Positions 1 through 6,358 of a stretch of 10,316 nucleotides of DNA are shown in pieces. The DNA comes from JACQNR01 sp049515175 (GTDB lineage: Bacteria; Acidobacteriota; Terriglobia; UBA7540). The notes under the pieces were generated by a model that worked only from the letters and a program-made list of their open reading frames with translations, was not told the DNA's origin and did no database searches. A program made the translations under genes and the position numbers. Location of the stretch: assembly GCA_049515175.1 (NCBI GenBank), contig JBEKUI010000172.1, positions 1 through 10,316 of the forward strand. The letters are read 5' to 3'. Every line of letters begins with the position of its first letter. Within the stretch, counting starts at the first letter, position 1.

Positions 1-65
1 TGCCGTTCGTTGAGGTGGGGCAGCAGCGTCAACAGCCGATCTTGAAACCCTTCCGCGGGGGCCAT
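1..65 (-). CDS. Transposase N-terminus, ISAzo13-like (partial, runs off the left edge)
   Basis: This is a minus-strand frame starting with ATG at 65 and open to the window edge, giving 21 codons. It includes LLTLLPHLNER, which resembles the start of ISAzo13-family transposases, where a 'L-x-P-x-LNER' segment precedes an 'RRLxAAAEA' stretch and a helix-turn-helix. The catalytic DDE domain would lie outside the window. The start is chosen because ATG is the only start codon in the open frame, which is closed upstream by an in-frame stop. No ribosome-binding site is evident, and the predicted transcription start falls on or next to this ATG. The sequence is short, so another transposase family is possible. 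Confidence 0.5.
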   Translation of the reverse strand, partial: MAPAEGFQDRLLTLLPHLNER

Positions 66-71
66 CCCTGT

Positions 72-100
72 ACTATATCGTACTCGCGCAACTTGTTCAA
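72..100 (-). promoter_or_regulatory. Sigma70-type promoter inside the insertion sequence
   Basis: Read on the minus strand, the -35 element is TTGAAC (100 to 95) and the -10 element is TATAGT (77 to 72), separated by exactly 17 bases. Each differs from consensus at two positions or fewer. The expected +1 is near position 65, the first base of the transposase ATG, so the transcript could be leaderless. The actB stop codon (97-99) lies inside the -35 element. Confidence 0.55.
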
Positions 101-2289
101 CTTAATTTGCGGAGGCTCCTAACGATGCTGTGGTGCTGGGTGCGCGCCAAGCGATAGGTTTCGCCGGTCTTCGAGATTTCGAGGCCGCCGGCAAACCAAG
201 GATTCTCGGACGTCCGCAAGGCATTGGCGTTGGCGCCGACTCCCGAGCCCACACGTCCGGCGCGGCTGCGCCCGTATCCTAGGTGCAGGGTCACGGCGTC
301 GTCAGCGTGGCCCGGCAGGATGAAGACCGGCGCCGCCAGTTCGCGGCCGCGGTAGCGGAGCCTGACTACGTCTTCGCTGTGCAGGCCCAGCTTCTGCGCG
401 GTAGAGACGCTCAACAGCACGGCGTTGTCCCAGGTGAGCTTGGTGAGCGGCTTGGGGAGTTCCTGCAGCCAGCCATTATTGGCGAAGCGGCCGTCCCAGA
501 CGCCCGGGTCGGGCCGGAAGGAAATCTCCAATGCTCCAGCGGCGGAACCGTTCTTGCCCTCATGGAATGCCGGGGCGGAGAAATCCGCCTTCAGTGTCAC
601 TGGCCGCGCGGGCAGCGCGGAGTTCGCGATCAATCCGTCGTGGAGCGAGGTCTGCCAGAACGTCTCGAAATCTCCGCCCGAGTATTTTCCCCGCCAGAAG
701 TCCTGCACGACGTCGTGGGGCGTGCGGCCCGCCTGGCCGAGCATCACGGCGAAGATCTCGTGCGCGGAGCGCCCGTTATAAAGCGGCGCGATCAACGGCT
801 GGACGATGCTCACGGTGCCGTCGTAAGCGCGCGCATCGCCCCAGGCTTCGAGGTAATGAGTTTCAGGAATGTGCCAGTGGCAGAGTTGCGCGGTCTCGTT
901 GTTCTCCAAGCCGAGATGAACTCGTAGGCCGACCTTGAGCAGCTGGGAAGCGAAGTCCAAATCGGCGGGCGCATCGTAAACGGGATTCCCACCCAGGATG
1001 AACAGCGTGCTCACCTTGCCGGCCTGCACGTCCGCGACGAGGCTGCGCAGCGACGCCATCTGATTCACCGGCTCGGCTTCCAGCGCCTCGGTGTAAACGA
1101 CCGTGCTTCCCACATTCCCCAGCGCGTGGTTCATGGAGTGCGCGAGCGCGTGGACGATGGGCGGCTGCTGGTCGCCAGGGATGACGATGCTTGCGCCGCG
1201 ATGGTTTTGCAGGTCGCGCGCCAGCGCCGGAATCCAGTCCGGCGGCACGCGCGCGGGAAGGTGTCGCCCGCCGCGAGCACCTTTCACGCCCAAACTCTCC
1301 GCGAGCTCGCGGGCAAAATCCTCAATCTCAGAGGCGCGCAGCGGCAGGCGGTGGTCCGCCATGCTGCCGGTGCTGGTCGGCACGCTCTCCACCGCGTAGA
1401 GCCGGTTCATCTCCGATTTTTCATCCGACATCCGACGCCGCCCGGCAAAGTCCCGCGCGTAGCGAACGCTACCCGGGCCAAAGGAGAGGAAATCGGAATC
1501 GAGCGCTACGACGCGTGCAGCGCGATCGAAGCGGTAAGCGGTGTTGACGCGTTCGCCGAGGGCCAGCCGGCTGCCCTCGAGCGCAGAATCGCGGTTTGCG
1601 GCCTCATACTGATGCCAGCGGGCTTCCGGGTAGAGGGCCAGCAGCGCACGGATCTGGCTGGCCAGCGTAGGGGAGGTTACGGTCTCGGTCAGGATCCTCA
1701 GCCCCACGCCCTTTCCGGCGATCAGTCCTACGCGCGCCTTGTCCATCGCCGCCAGGAAAGAGCTCCAGCTGCTGATGCGTCCGCGCGTGAAGACTGCCTG
1801 CGAGCGGTCGGGATCGTAGAGCGAGAGCACCGAAGCTTGGGCGAAGGCGTCCGTCGCGCCGAGACTGGCCGGATGACTGGGATTGCCCTCTACTTTGGTG
1901 GGCCGCCCCATGTGGCTCTCAACGAGCAATCCCGTGGCAATACCCCCCATCGTCATCGCGGTCGCGTAAAACAGCGTCTTGCCGGGAACGAACTCTTCCG
2001 GTGGCTGCTGCGCGTAAGGAACGATTTTTTCGGGAGGCAGCTTCGTGCAGGCGGTCAGCCCCGCCATGGCGGCGGAGGCGGCCATCAGTTTGAGCGCGTC
2101 GCGGCGGCTGAGGCCTCCTGCCTGTTTCGCCGGATCGTTGGGGAACTCGTGGTGAAGGAAAGAGGTGTAGTCCGGTGTCTCAGCCAGTTCCTCCAGGCTT
2201 CGCCAGAAATGCTTTCCGGCTTCGCCCTCCGCGTAGGCACGGATGGAAGCGAGGTCGATGCCGGTGGTCACTCTGTCTCTGCTTGCCAT
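97..2289 (-). CDS. actB: Alternative complex III subunit ActB, molybdopterin-oxidoreductase-like part; truncated by an insertion sequence
   Basis: ActB is the large periplasm-facing subunit of alternative complex III, a quinol-oxidizing respiratory complex. In the family, an N-terminal domain resembling molybdopterin oxidoreductases but lacking the cofactor is followed by a ferredoxin-like domain with several FeS clusters. The protein here has 730 residues. Residues 28-60 (FWRSLEEL...) match the typical ActB leader before a Tat motif (SRRDALKLM, 61-69). A hydrophobic stretch ends in LTAC, with Cys81 as a possible lipobox. ActB hallmarks such as EGNPSHPASLGATDAFAQAS and ILGGNPVYDAP follow. The ATG at 2289 is preceded by AAGGA and lies 5 bases after the actA stop; the longer upstream frame merely overlaps actA. 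The frame ends RTQHHSI-VRSLRKLS-stop, where homologues continue into the FeS domain. The last 8 codons or so come from the insertion sequence. A naturally split ActB is the alternative, but the adjoining transposase argues for disruption. Confidence 0.85.
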   Translation of the reverse strand: MASRDRVTTGIDLASIRAYAEGEAGKHFWRSLEELAETPDYTSFLHHEFPNDPAKQAGGLSRRDALKLMAASAAMAGLTACTKLPPEKIVPYAQQPPEEFVPGKTLFYATAMTMGGIATGLLVESHMGRPTKVEGNPSHPASLGATDAFAQASVLSLYDPDRSQAVFTRGRISSWSSFLAAMDKARVGLIAGKGVGLRILTETVTSPTLASQIRALLALYPEARWHQYEAANRDSALEGSRLALGERVNTAYRFDRAARVVALDSDFLSFGPGSVRYARDFAGRRRMSDEKSEMNRLYAVESVPTSTGSMADHRLPLRASEIEDFARELAESLGVKGARGGRHLPARVPPDWIPALARDLQNHRGASIVIPGDQQPPIVHALAHSMNHALGNVGSTVVYTEALEAEPVNQMASLRSLVADVQAGKVSTLFILGGNPVYDAPADLDFASQLLKVGLRVHLGLENNETAQLCHWHIPETHYLEAWGDARAYDGTVSIVQPLIAPLYNGRSAHEIFAVMLGQAGRTPHDVVQDFWRGKYSGGDFETFWQTSLHDGLIANSALPARPVTLKADFSAPAFHEGKNGSAAGALEISFRPDPGVWDGRFANNGWLQELPKPLTKLTWDNAVLLSVSTAQKLGLHSEDVVRLRYRGRELAAPVFILPGHADDAVTLHLGYGRSRAGRVGSGVGANANALRTSENPWFAGGLEISKTGETYRLARTQHHSIVRSLRKLS

Positions 2290-2294
2290 ATTCC

Positions 2295-2954
2295 TTAGCG
2301 ATGACACGTGTAGCAGTCGGTGAGCTGCTTCACGTCTTTGATCTTGTATTCCTTGACCAGCCTGCGCCCTAACGCCAGCTGATCCGATGGCGGTGCGTAA
2401 TCGGCCTTGAAAACGTCCTCGCGGCGGCGCACGAAGCGCTCCGGATGGCGGTGGCAGTCGAGGCACCAGCGCATGTAAAGCGTCTCCGCCCGCCAGGTCA
2501 GTGGCATCTCGCCGATGGGGCCGTGGCAGGTCGTGCATCCCACGCCCTTGTTCACGTGAATGCTGTGATCGAAGTAGGCGAAATCCGGCAGCGCATTGAC
2601 TCTCGCCCAACGCAGCGACGTGTTCGTGCGGTAGCTCGTGCGCACCGGCTCGAGCATCTCGGATTTCGTCCAAATCTGCGAATGACAGCTCATGCAGGTG
2701 TGGCTGGGCGGGACTCCGGCAAACGACGACTTCTCCACCGAGGTGTGGCAGTAGCGGCAGTCGATGCCGAGCTCGCTCACGTGATGCTTGTGGCTGAAGG
2801 GCACGGGTTGCTGTAACGCCACGTTGACATCGGTAAGGTAAGCCGACTGGTTGACGCGATAGACCACGTACCCGGCCAGTCCGGCGAGGAAGACCGCGCC
2901 ATAGAGGCTCAGCCGCGAGAGCGTGTTCGTGCTGGGATGGAATATCTGAGCCAT
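2295..2954 (-). CDS. actA: Alternative complex III subunit ActA, membrane-anchored pentaheme cytochrome c
   Basis: ActA carries electrons within alternative complex III. The 219-residue protein has a short N-terminus, one hydrophobic segment (about 17-33) that would act as an uncleaved signal anchor, and a domain outside the cytoplasmic membrane with five CxxCH heme-binding motifs: CRYCH (66-70), CMSCH (87-91), CTTCH (140-144), CLDCH (164-168) and CYTCH (214-218). The last motif sits one residue before the stop. Extra histidines (55, 57, 58, 130, 133) are candidate distal ligands. Length and heme number fit the pentaheme ActA of known complexes. It is the first gene of a minus-strand operon with actB 5 bases downstream, and a near-consensus promoter lies about 230 bases upstream. 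No strong ribosome-binding site is visible before the ATG at 2954. Partner genes actC-F, expected after actB, are not in the window. Confidence 0.93.
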   Translation of the reverse strand: MAQIFHPSTNTLSRLSLYGAVFLAGLAGYVVYRVNQSAYLTDVNVALQQPVPFSHKHHVSELGIDCRYCHTSVEKSSFAGVPPSHTCMSCHSQIWTKSEMLEPVRTSYRTNTSLRWARVNALPDFAYFDHSIHVNKGVGCTTCHGPIGEMPLTWRAETLYMRWCLDCHRHPERFVRRREDVFKADYAPPSDQLALGRRLVKEYKIKDVKQLTDCYTCHR

Positions 2955-2994
2955 GATACGGTGCGCGAGAATCTCAGGGCCCGAGCACCGGCTG

Positions 2995-3049
2995 AACCTG
3001 ACGGGCGCAGACCCCGCTCTGTTCGCCGCCGTGCCCTGCGGGTCAGGTT
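2995..3049 (-). promoter_or_regulatory. Inverted repeat (hairpin) in the actA leader
   Basis: AACCTGAC (2995-3002) pairs perfectly with GTCAGGTT (3042-3049). After a small 4/2-base internal loop, GCAG (3007-3010) pairs with CTGC (3036-3039), leaving a 25-base loop. It lies between the predicted actA transcription start (about 3181) and the actA ATG (2954), so it would form in the mRNA leader. No U-tract follows. A regulatory or stability role is only a guess. Confidence 0.4.
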
Positions 3050-3187
3050 GTCAGGATTCCCTTGGGATTCTCAATTCGTGCCTGCTTCGCCACGCGCTTG
3101 ATTCTGTCCGGCGAAGCCCCACCACATAGCAGCCGCGCTTCTGTGCCGCGCGTTCAACCTTGGAGAATAATTCCTGCCCCGAATTCC

Positions 3188-3216
3188 AGTATAGTCAGGG
3201 TGTGAAAACCGGTCAA
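3188..3216 (-). promoter_or_regulatory. Sigma70-type promoter for the actAB operon
   Basis: On the minus strand, TTGACC (3216 to 3211) and TATACT (3193 to 3188) are separated by exactly 17 bases. They match the -35 and -10 consensus at five of six positions each. The expected start is near 3181, giving a leader of about 227 bases before actA. It is the best promoter match in this intergenic region, and no other minus-strand gene lies between it and actA. Confidence 0.65.
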
Positions 3217-3275
3217 TGAGTCAGACGAATGTTTCGCTCACAAGCGCCAGGCCTGGACAAATTGTCGCTCACTGG

Positions 3276-3291
3276 CGTGATTTTCGTCACG
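3276..3291. promoter_or_regulatory. CRP/FNR-type palindromic operator upstream of actA
   Basis: CGTGA-TTTTCG-TCACG is a perfect 5-bp inverted repeat with a 6-base spacer, matching the core layout of CRP-family sites (GTGA-N6-TCAC). Its centre is about 102.5 bases upstream of the predicted actA start, close to an allowed distal position for class I activation. The gene it would control encodes a respiratory complex. Short palindromes also occur by chance, and no regulator gene is in the window. Confidence 0.35.
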
Positions 3292-3352
3292 TTTTCCCTC
3301 TGGCGATCCCGCAAAGTTCATTTCCTGGAGTGGCATTTGGGCCGGTGGCGTA

Positions 3353-3377
3353 GTGCGGCAGCTCTCGAGTGCCGCAC
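3353..3377. terminator. Hairpin after the TPR gene, possible terminator
   Basis: GTGCGGCA (3353-3360) and TGCCGCAC (3370-3377) form a perfect 8-bp GC-rich stem with a 9-base loop. It begins about 53 bases past the TPR gene stop on the minus strand and lies upstream of the actA promoter, where a terminator would be expected. There is no U-tract on either strand, so it may be a factor-assisted terminator or mRNA-end structure. Confidence 0.35.
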
Positions 3378-3429
3378 CTCGGCGGCGTCCGGCGGGCTCG
3401 CCTTCTCAAAGTATAGGCTAGACGTGTAG

Positions 3430-4563
3430 CTAAGCGTTTCCCGCGCGAAGGTCGGGAGCCGATCTCGCCGTGCTGGCAGAACGGCAAAGGGCGGGCTGGG
3501 AATGGAAGATTTGCTCTTCGGTAGCCTGTTTGGCTTTCCTCACCCAGGCGTCCCGGGGATTGATGCCCAACACGCGCTCGTAGGAACGGAGCGCCTCTTC
3601 CAGGCGCTCGCTCTGCATGAGGCAGAAGCCACGGTTTCGCCAGGCGAGGGCGGCACTGGGATCGTACTTGAGTGCACGGTCATAGCAGCGAATCGCCTGC
3701 TCATAATTCCCCCGGCACTGCAGCGTGGCTCCTTTGTTAAGCCAAGCACGGCTCTGTCGCGGATCAAGCGCCAGGGCGCGGTCGTAGGCCGCCAGGGCGT
3801 CCGAGTACCGCCCCTGCGCGTGGAGGGCTGTTCCCCGGTTATACCAGGCGCGGTGGTCTTCCGGGCGAAGACGCACTGCTTCCAGGAAGCAATTGAGCGC
3901 GGCTGCGCACTGCCCCAGGGCATAAAGGCCGACGCCTCGATTCAGCCAAGCTTCAAAATTCCCCTCCTGGAGCTGGAGAGCTCGTTCGTTGCTGGCGACG
4001 GATTCCGCCGGGCGCCCGAGCCGGAACATGCAAATCCCCTGTTGCACCCAGGCTTCGGCGTCGGAAGGGGCGAGGCGGGCTGCCTGGGCGTAGCAAGCGA
4101 GCGCGTCCTCGAAACGCAGCAGGGCGTGCAGGCAGCTTCCCTTGTTAAACCATGCCGTCGCATCGGCCGGATCGATCGCCAGCGCGCGATCGTAGCAGCG
4201 GATAGCGCTCCCGGTTCGTCCCAGCCCCGTGAGCACTATCCCTTTATTGTTCCAAGCGGTCGTCCTCGTCGGGTCGAGTTCGAGCGCGAGGTCGTAACAG
4301 CGCGCAGCTTCCAGGTTGCGCTTCAGGACGTGCAGGCAGTTGCCCTTGCGGTACCAGGCTTCGGGGTTCGCTTCGTCGCCGGAAGTGGCGCGATCGAAAT
4401 AGAAGAGCGCTTCATGGTATCGGTCGGCGCCAAAAGCCTTTTGGCCCGCCCGTAAATCGTTCTCGGCGCAGCGCGAAGGATAATTCCCAGTCTCGCGGGG
4501 GCGCGGCGAGGTGGAAGTTGAGTGGACACTAGCAACCCTTGATGGAGGATTCGGCGATGGCAT
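3430..4563 (-). CDS. TPR-repeat protein with nine tandem tetratricopeptide repeats
   Basis: From the ATG at 4563 the protein has 377 residues. After a Ser/Pro-rich N-terminus (1-32) come nine ungapped 34-residue TPRs (33-338), with recurring W-x-N-K-G near helix A, ALxCYDRAL in helix B and LDP at the repeat end. A capping helix (AWVRKAKQ) and a polar tail follow. TPR arrays form superhelical surfaces for protein binding; no enzymatic domain, signal peptide or membrane segment is visible, so it is probably a cytoplasmic scaffold of unknown partner. The frame is open back to GTG at 4731, but that extension is low-complexity and crosses a strong GC hairpin at 4666-4684, so I prefer 4563, although its ribosome-binding site is weak. 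It is flanked by large gaps (203 bases upstream, 475 downstream) and is probably its own transcription unit. Confidence 0.85.
   Translation of the reverse strand: MPSPNPPSRVASVHSTSTSPRPRETGNYPSRCAENDLRAGQKAFGADRYHEALFYFDRATSGDEANPEAWYRKGNCLHVLKRNLEAARCYDLALELDPTRTTAWNNKGIVLTGLGRTGSAIRCYDRALAIDPADATAWFNKGSCLHALLRFEDALACYAQAARLAPSDAEAWVQQGICMFRLGRPAESVASNERALQLQEGNFEAWLNRGVGLYALGQCAAALNCFLEAVRLRPEDHRAWYNRGTALHAQGRYSDALAAYDRALALDPRQSRAWLNKGATLQCRGNYEQAIRCYDRALKYDPSAALAWRNRGFCLMQSERLEEALRSYERVLGINPRDAWVRKAKQATEEQIFHSQPALCRSASTARSAPDLRAGNA
3550..4467 (-). repeat. Nine tandem 102-bp units encoding TPRs
   Basis: The TPRs are spaced at exactly 34 codons without insertions, giving nine consecutive 102-bp coding units (4467 down to 3550). 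The units are diverged in DNA sequence but share codon-level blocks for AWxNKG and CYDRAL. The regular spacing fits expansion by internal duplication. Confidence 0.75.
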
Positions 4564-4665
4564 GATCGGTCTCGACGTCTCGCAAAGAGGGCTTAGAGTG
4601 GCACAGGGCGCGGATACTGCGCAAGGCAGATTTTCATTTTGTGTGGAACCACCGGAGTCGCGGCA

Positions 4666-4684
4666 GGCGAGGCCCCGCCTCGCC
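4666..4684. terminator. Compact GC hairpin between the oxidoreductase and the TPR gene
   Basis: GGCGAGGC (4666-4673) and GCCTCGCC (4677-4684) form a perfect 8-bp stem with a 3-base loop. It lies about 83 bases past the stop of the minus-strand oxidoreductase gene and upstream of the TPR gene. No U-tract follows on either strand. It may be a factor-assisted terminator or a 3' end protecting stem. Confidence 0.35.
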
Positions 4685-4766
4685 CCTCCTGGCGCGGCAA
4701 TATTCATCCCCGGCGGAGACGAACCGTGCACCGCCGAGGTTCATCGGGATTCGCTCATCCGTGCGG

Positions 4767-6128
4767 TTACCCGGCGGCGGCACGCGCCGCGGGAGGCGTC
4801 GACGAGACTTTCCAGCTCGCCTCGTCGAAGTAGAGCACGCGCCCTTCGCGGTATGATTGCACCGACATGGAAATCAGCACCTGGGCGCGCGCGCCGGTTT
4901 CGACATCGAGCGTAGGCTTCTGGCGCGAGCGCACGCAGTCGAGGAAATTCTCGATGTGCTTCCCGGTTGGATCGTCGTCGTTGCCTTCCCCTTCCACCTG
5001 CTCGACGGGAATCTTTACTTCATCGGCACCCCACTTCGCCTTGTAGTCGTCGCTGATGACCCTTTTTTCCGGCCGCACGATGATGTAGGGCGTGGAGCTC
5101 TCGAACTCGCCGCTCTCGACCATGACCACCGTTCCCTCGTGTCCGCGAATCAGGCCGGGGATGTGCTGGGAGTTCGCCATGGAGGAGGTCAGCACCACGG
5201 AATGCCCCGCCGCGTACTCGCCGATGAGGTGGAAGGTGTCCGGAACGTCGCGGCCGTCCTTGAAGATATAGTTGCCGCCGCCCGCCATCACTCTTGCGGG
5301 GAATTGCGGCTGACTCCAGCAGATGTTGAGGGGCGCCGCCACGTGATAGAAGAGGTCGGTGGCGATCCCGCCGGAATAGTCCCAATACTTGCGGAAGCGA
5401 AAGTAACGGTCCGCGTCCCAGGGGCGCTGCGGAGCGGGGCCCAGCCACGTTTTCCAATCGATGTAGTCGTCTCCCTTGCCTTCGGGGCCGGCGTTCGGGT
5501 CGATGGGCCAGTTCCACTCACCTCGGTTCGAGTTGCGGTGATAGGAGCCCTGGCTCATGATCATCTGGCCGATCCGGCCGTCGGCGATGACCTGGCGCGC
5601 CTTGTGCCACTGGTCGGCGGTTGTCGTCTGCGAGCCGACCTGCAACACCCGTTTCTTCTCCTTCACTTTCTCCACCAGTTGCCGGGCCTGCTCAATCGTA
5701 TGGGTCATCGGCTTTTCGAGATAAACATCCTTGCCGTGATCCATCGCTTCGAGCGCGATCTTCGCATGCCAGTGGTCGGGCGTGGCGATCACCACGGCGT
5801 CCACGTCGCTGCGGCCGAGGACCTCGTGATAGTCGAGGTAGCCGTCGCACTGATAGTTTTTCTTGCCCTCGCTGACGCGCTTCTGCCAGACATCGCACAC
5901 GGCGACGATCTGGCATTTGCCCGTCTTCTGCCCGATCTTCCAGTACTGGCTCGAAAGGTCGCTGCCGCGCCCACCGATCCCGATATGGGCCACGTTGATG
6001 CGGTCATTCGGGCTGGGAACTCTTCCACTCGCGGCGAGTGCCTTGCCTGCCGGCGCCAGCACGGCGCCGACGCCGGCCACACCCTTCATGAACTCTCTGC
6101 GATTCAATGAATCCTTTATCCCTGCCAT
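4767..6128 (-). CDS. Tat-exported Gfo/Idh/MocA family oxidoreductase (first of a divergent pair)
   Basis: This is a 453-residue NAD(P)-dependent oxidoreductase of the glucose-fructose oxidoreductase/inositol dehydrogenase/MocA family. A Tat signal (NRREFMKG, Arg10-Arg11) is followed by a hydrophobic stretch and ALAASG as a likely cleavage region. The Rossmann domain starts with INVAHIGIGGRG (glycine motif 50-55) and includes ATPDHWHA and EKP (138-140), whose Lys is the usual catalytic residue. GxxxDxxxH is intact (Gly254, Asp258, His262) in the C-terminal domain. Proteins of this layout oxidize sugars, cyclitols or glycosides, and some relatives act as NAD-dependent glycosidases (GH109-like); the substrate cannot be read here. 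The ATG at 6128 has AAGGAG 6 bases upstream, which decides against the longer frame. It is divergent from a paralogue at 6359. The C-terminal PPAARAAAG tail looks non-structural. Confidence 0.9.
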   Translation of the reverse strand: MAGIKDSLNRREFMKGVAGVGAVLAPAGKALAASGRVPSPNDRINVAHIGIGGRGSDLSSQYWKIGQKTGKCQIVAVCDVWQKRVSEGKKNYQCDGYLDYHEVLGRSDVDAVVIATPDHWHAKIALEAMDHGKDVYLEKPMTHTIEQARQLVEKVKEKKRVLQVGSQTTTADQWHKARQVIADGRIGQMIMSQGSYHRNSNRGEWNWPIDPNAGPEGKGDDYIDWKTWLGPAPQRPWDADRYFRFRKYWDYSGGIATDLFYHVAAPLNICWSQPQFPARVMAGGGNYIFKDGRDVPDTFHLIGEYAAGHSVVLTSSMANSQHIPGLIRGHEGTVVMVESGEFESSTPYIIVRPEKRVISDDYKAKWGADEVKIPVEQVEGEGNDDDPTGKHIENFLDCVRSRQKPTLDVETGARAQVLISMSVQSYREGRVLYFDEASWKVSSTPPAARAAAG

Positions 6129-6358
6129 TTTCGTCTCCTTCCCGGCGCAACGGGCCGCCGGTAACGATGCCAAGCGGGCCATAGTTTACCCTATTCTCTC
6201 CAGGGGGATGAGTGCAATGTCGGGCCGCCTCCCCCCGAATCGTGACGAGTCCCGCCGCAGCGACCGCGGCCCCACGGGCACGTTGACGTTCGAGGGGACT
6301 TACTTTTTCGGGATGGCTGGGTTAGAGTAGCACCTATTCCTACCTAAGGAGAGTAGCC
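6129..6358. promoter_or_regulatory. Shared intergenic region of the divergent oxidoreductase pair
   Basis: These 230 bases separate the start codons of two divergent genes and must hold both promoters. I see only weak hexamers: TAAACT on the minus strand (6188 to 6183) and TAGAGT on the plus strand (6323-6328), neither with a good -35 partner. Both genes have clear ribosome-binding sites (AAGGAG) at the edges. No convincing operator palindrome was found. Confidence 0.5.

Larger units (their letters stand above)
1..120 (-). mobile_element. Terminal part of an insertion sequence (ISAzo13-like), inserted in actB
   Basis: The stretch holds the start of a transposase-like reading frame and a matching promoter, and it begins where the actB coding sequence loses its family sequence. 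Only one end of the element is in the window, so its terminal inverted repeats and target duplication cannot be tested. I place the boundary at about 111-122, where the minus strand reads GGAGCCTCCGC just after the last ActB-like codons (RTQHHSI). The family assignment rests on the transposase N-terminus alone and comes from memory of the family. Confidence 0.6.

Noticed and set aside
70..83. A near-palindrome GTACTATATCGTAC as a possible operator.
   Set aside because: It overlaps the -10 element of the insertion-sequence promoter, which explains the AT-rich core. The match is imperfect (one mismatched pair).
1126..2298. A 390-codon open frame on the plus strand across actB.
   Set aside because: It is antisense to a well-supported ActB frame in GC-rich DNA, where such shadows are expected. 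It shows no domain, and its Arg/Gly-rich composition is typical of a shadow.
2290..2673. A 128-codon N-terminal extension of ActB.
   Set aside because: It overlaps actA in another frame, while the ATG at 2289 has its own ribosome-binding site and begins the family-typical leader.
3229..3429. A 66-codon plus-strand frame between the actA promoter and the TPR gene.
   Set aside because: No ribosome-binding site or domain is visible. It lies across the actA control region and the hairpin at 3353-3377.
4564..4731. A 56-codon N-terminal extension of the TPR protein from GTG at 4731.
   Set aside because: It is low-complexity, has no homology signal that I recognise, and crosses the GC hairpin at 4666-4684, which fits better as non-coding DNA.
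4857..6110. A 417-codon open frame on the plus strand across the minus-strand oxidoreductase.
   Set aside because: It is antisense to a gene with an intact Tat signal, Rossmann motif and EKP. The frame has no recognisable domain and no ribosome-binding site.
6283..6311. TTGACG at 6283-6288 as a -35 element for the plus-strand oxidoreductase.
   Set aside because: No -10-like hexamer lies at 16-18 bases; the position holds TTTCGG-like sequence.
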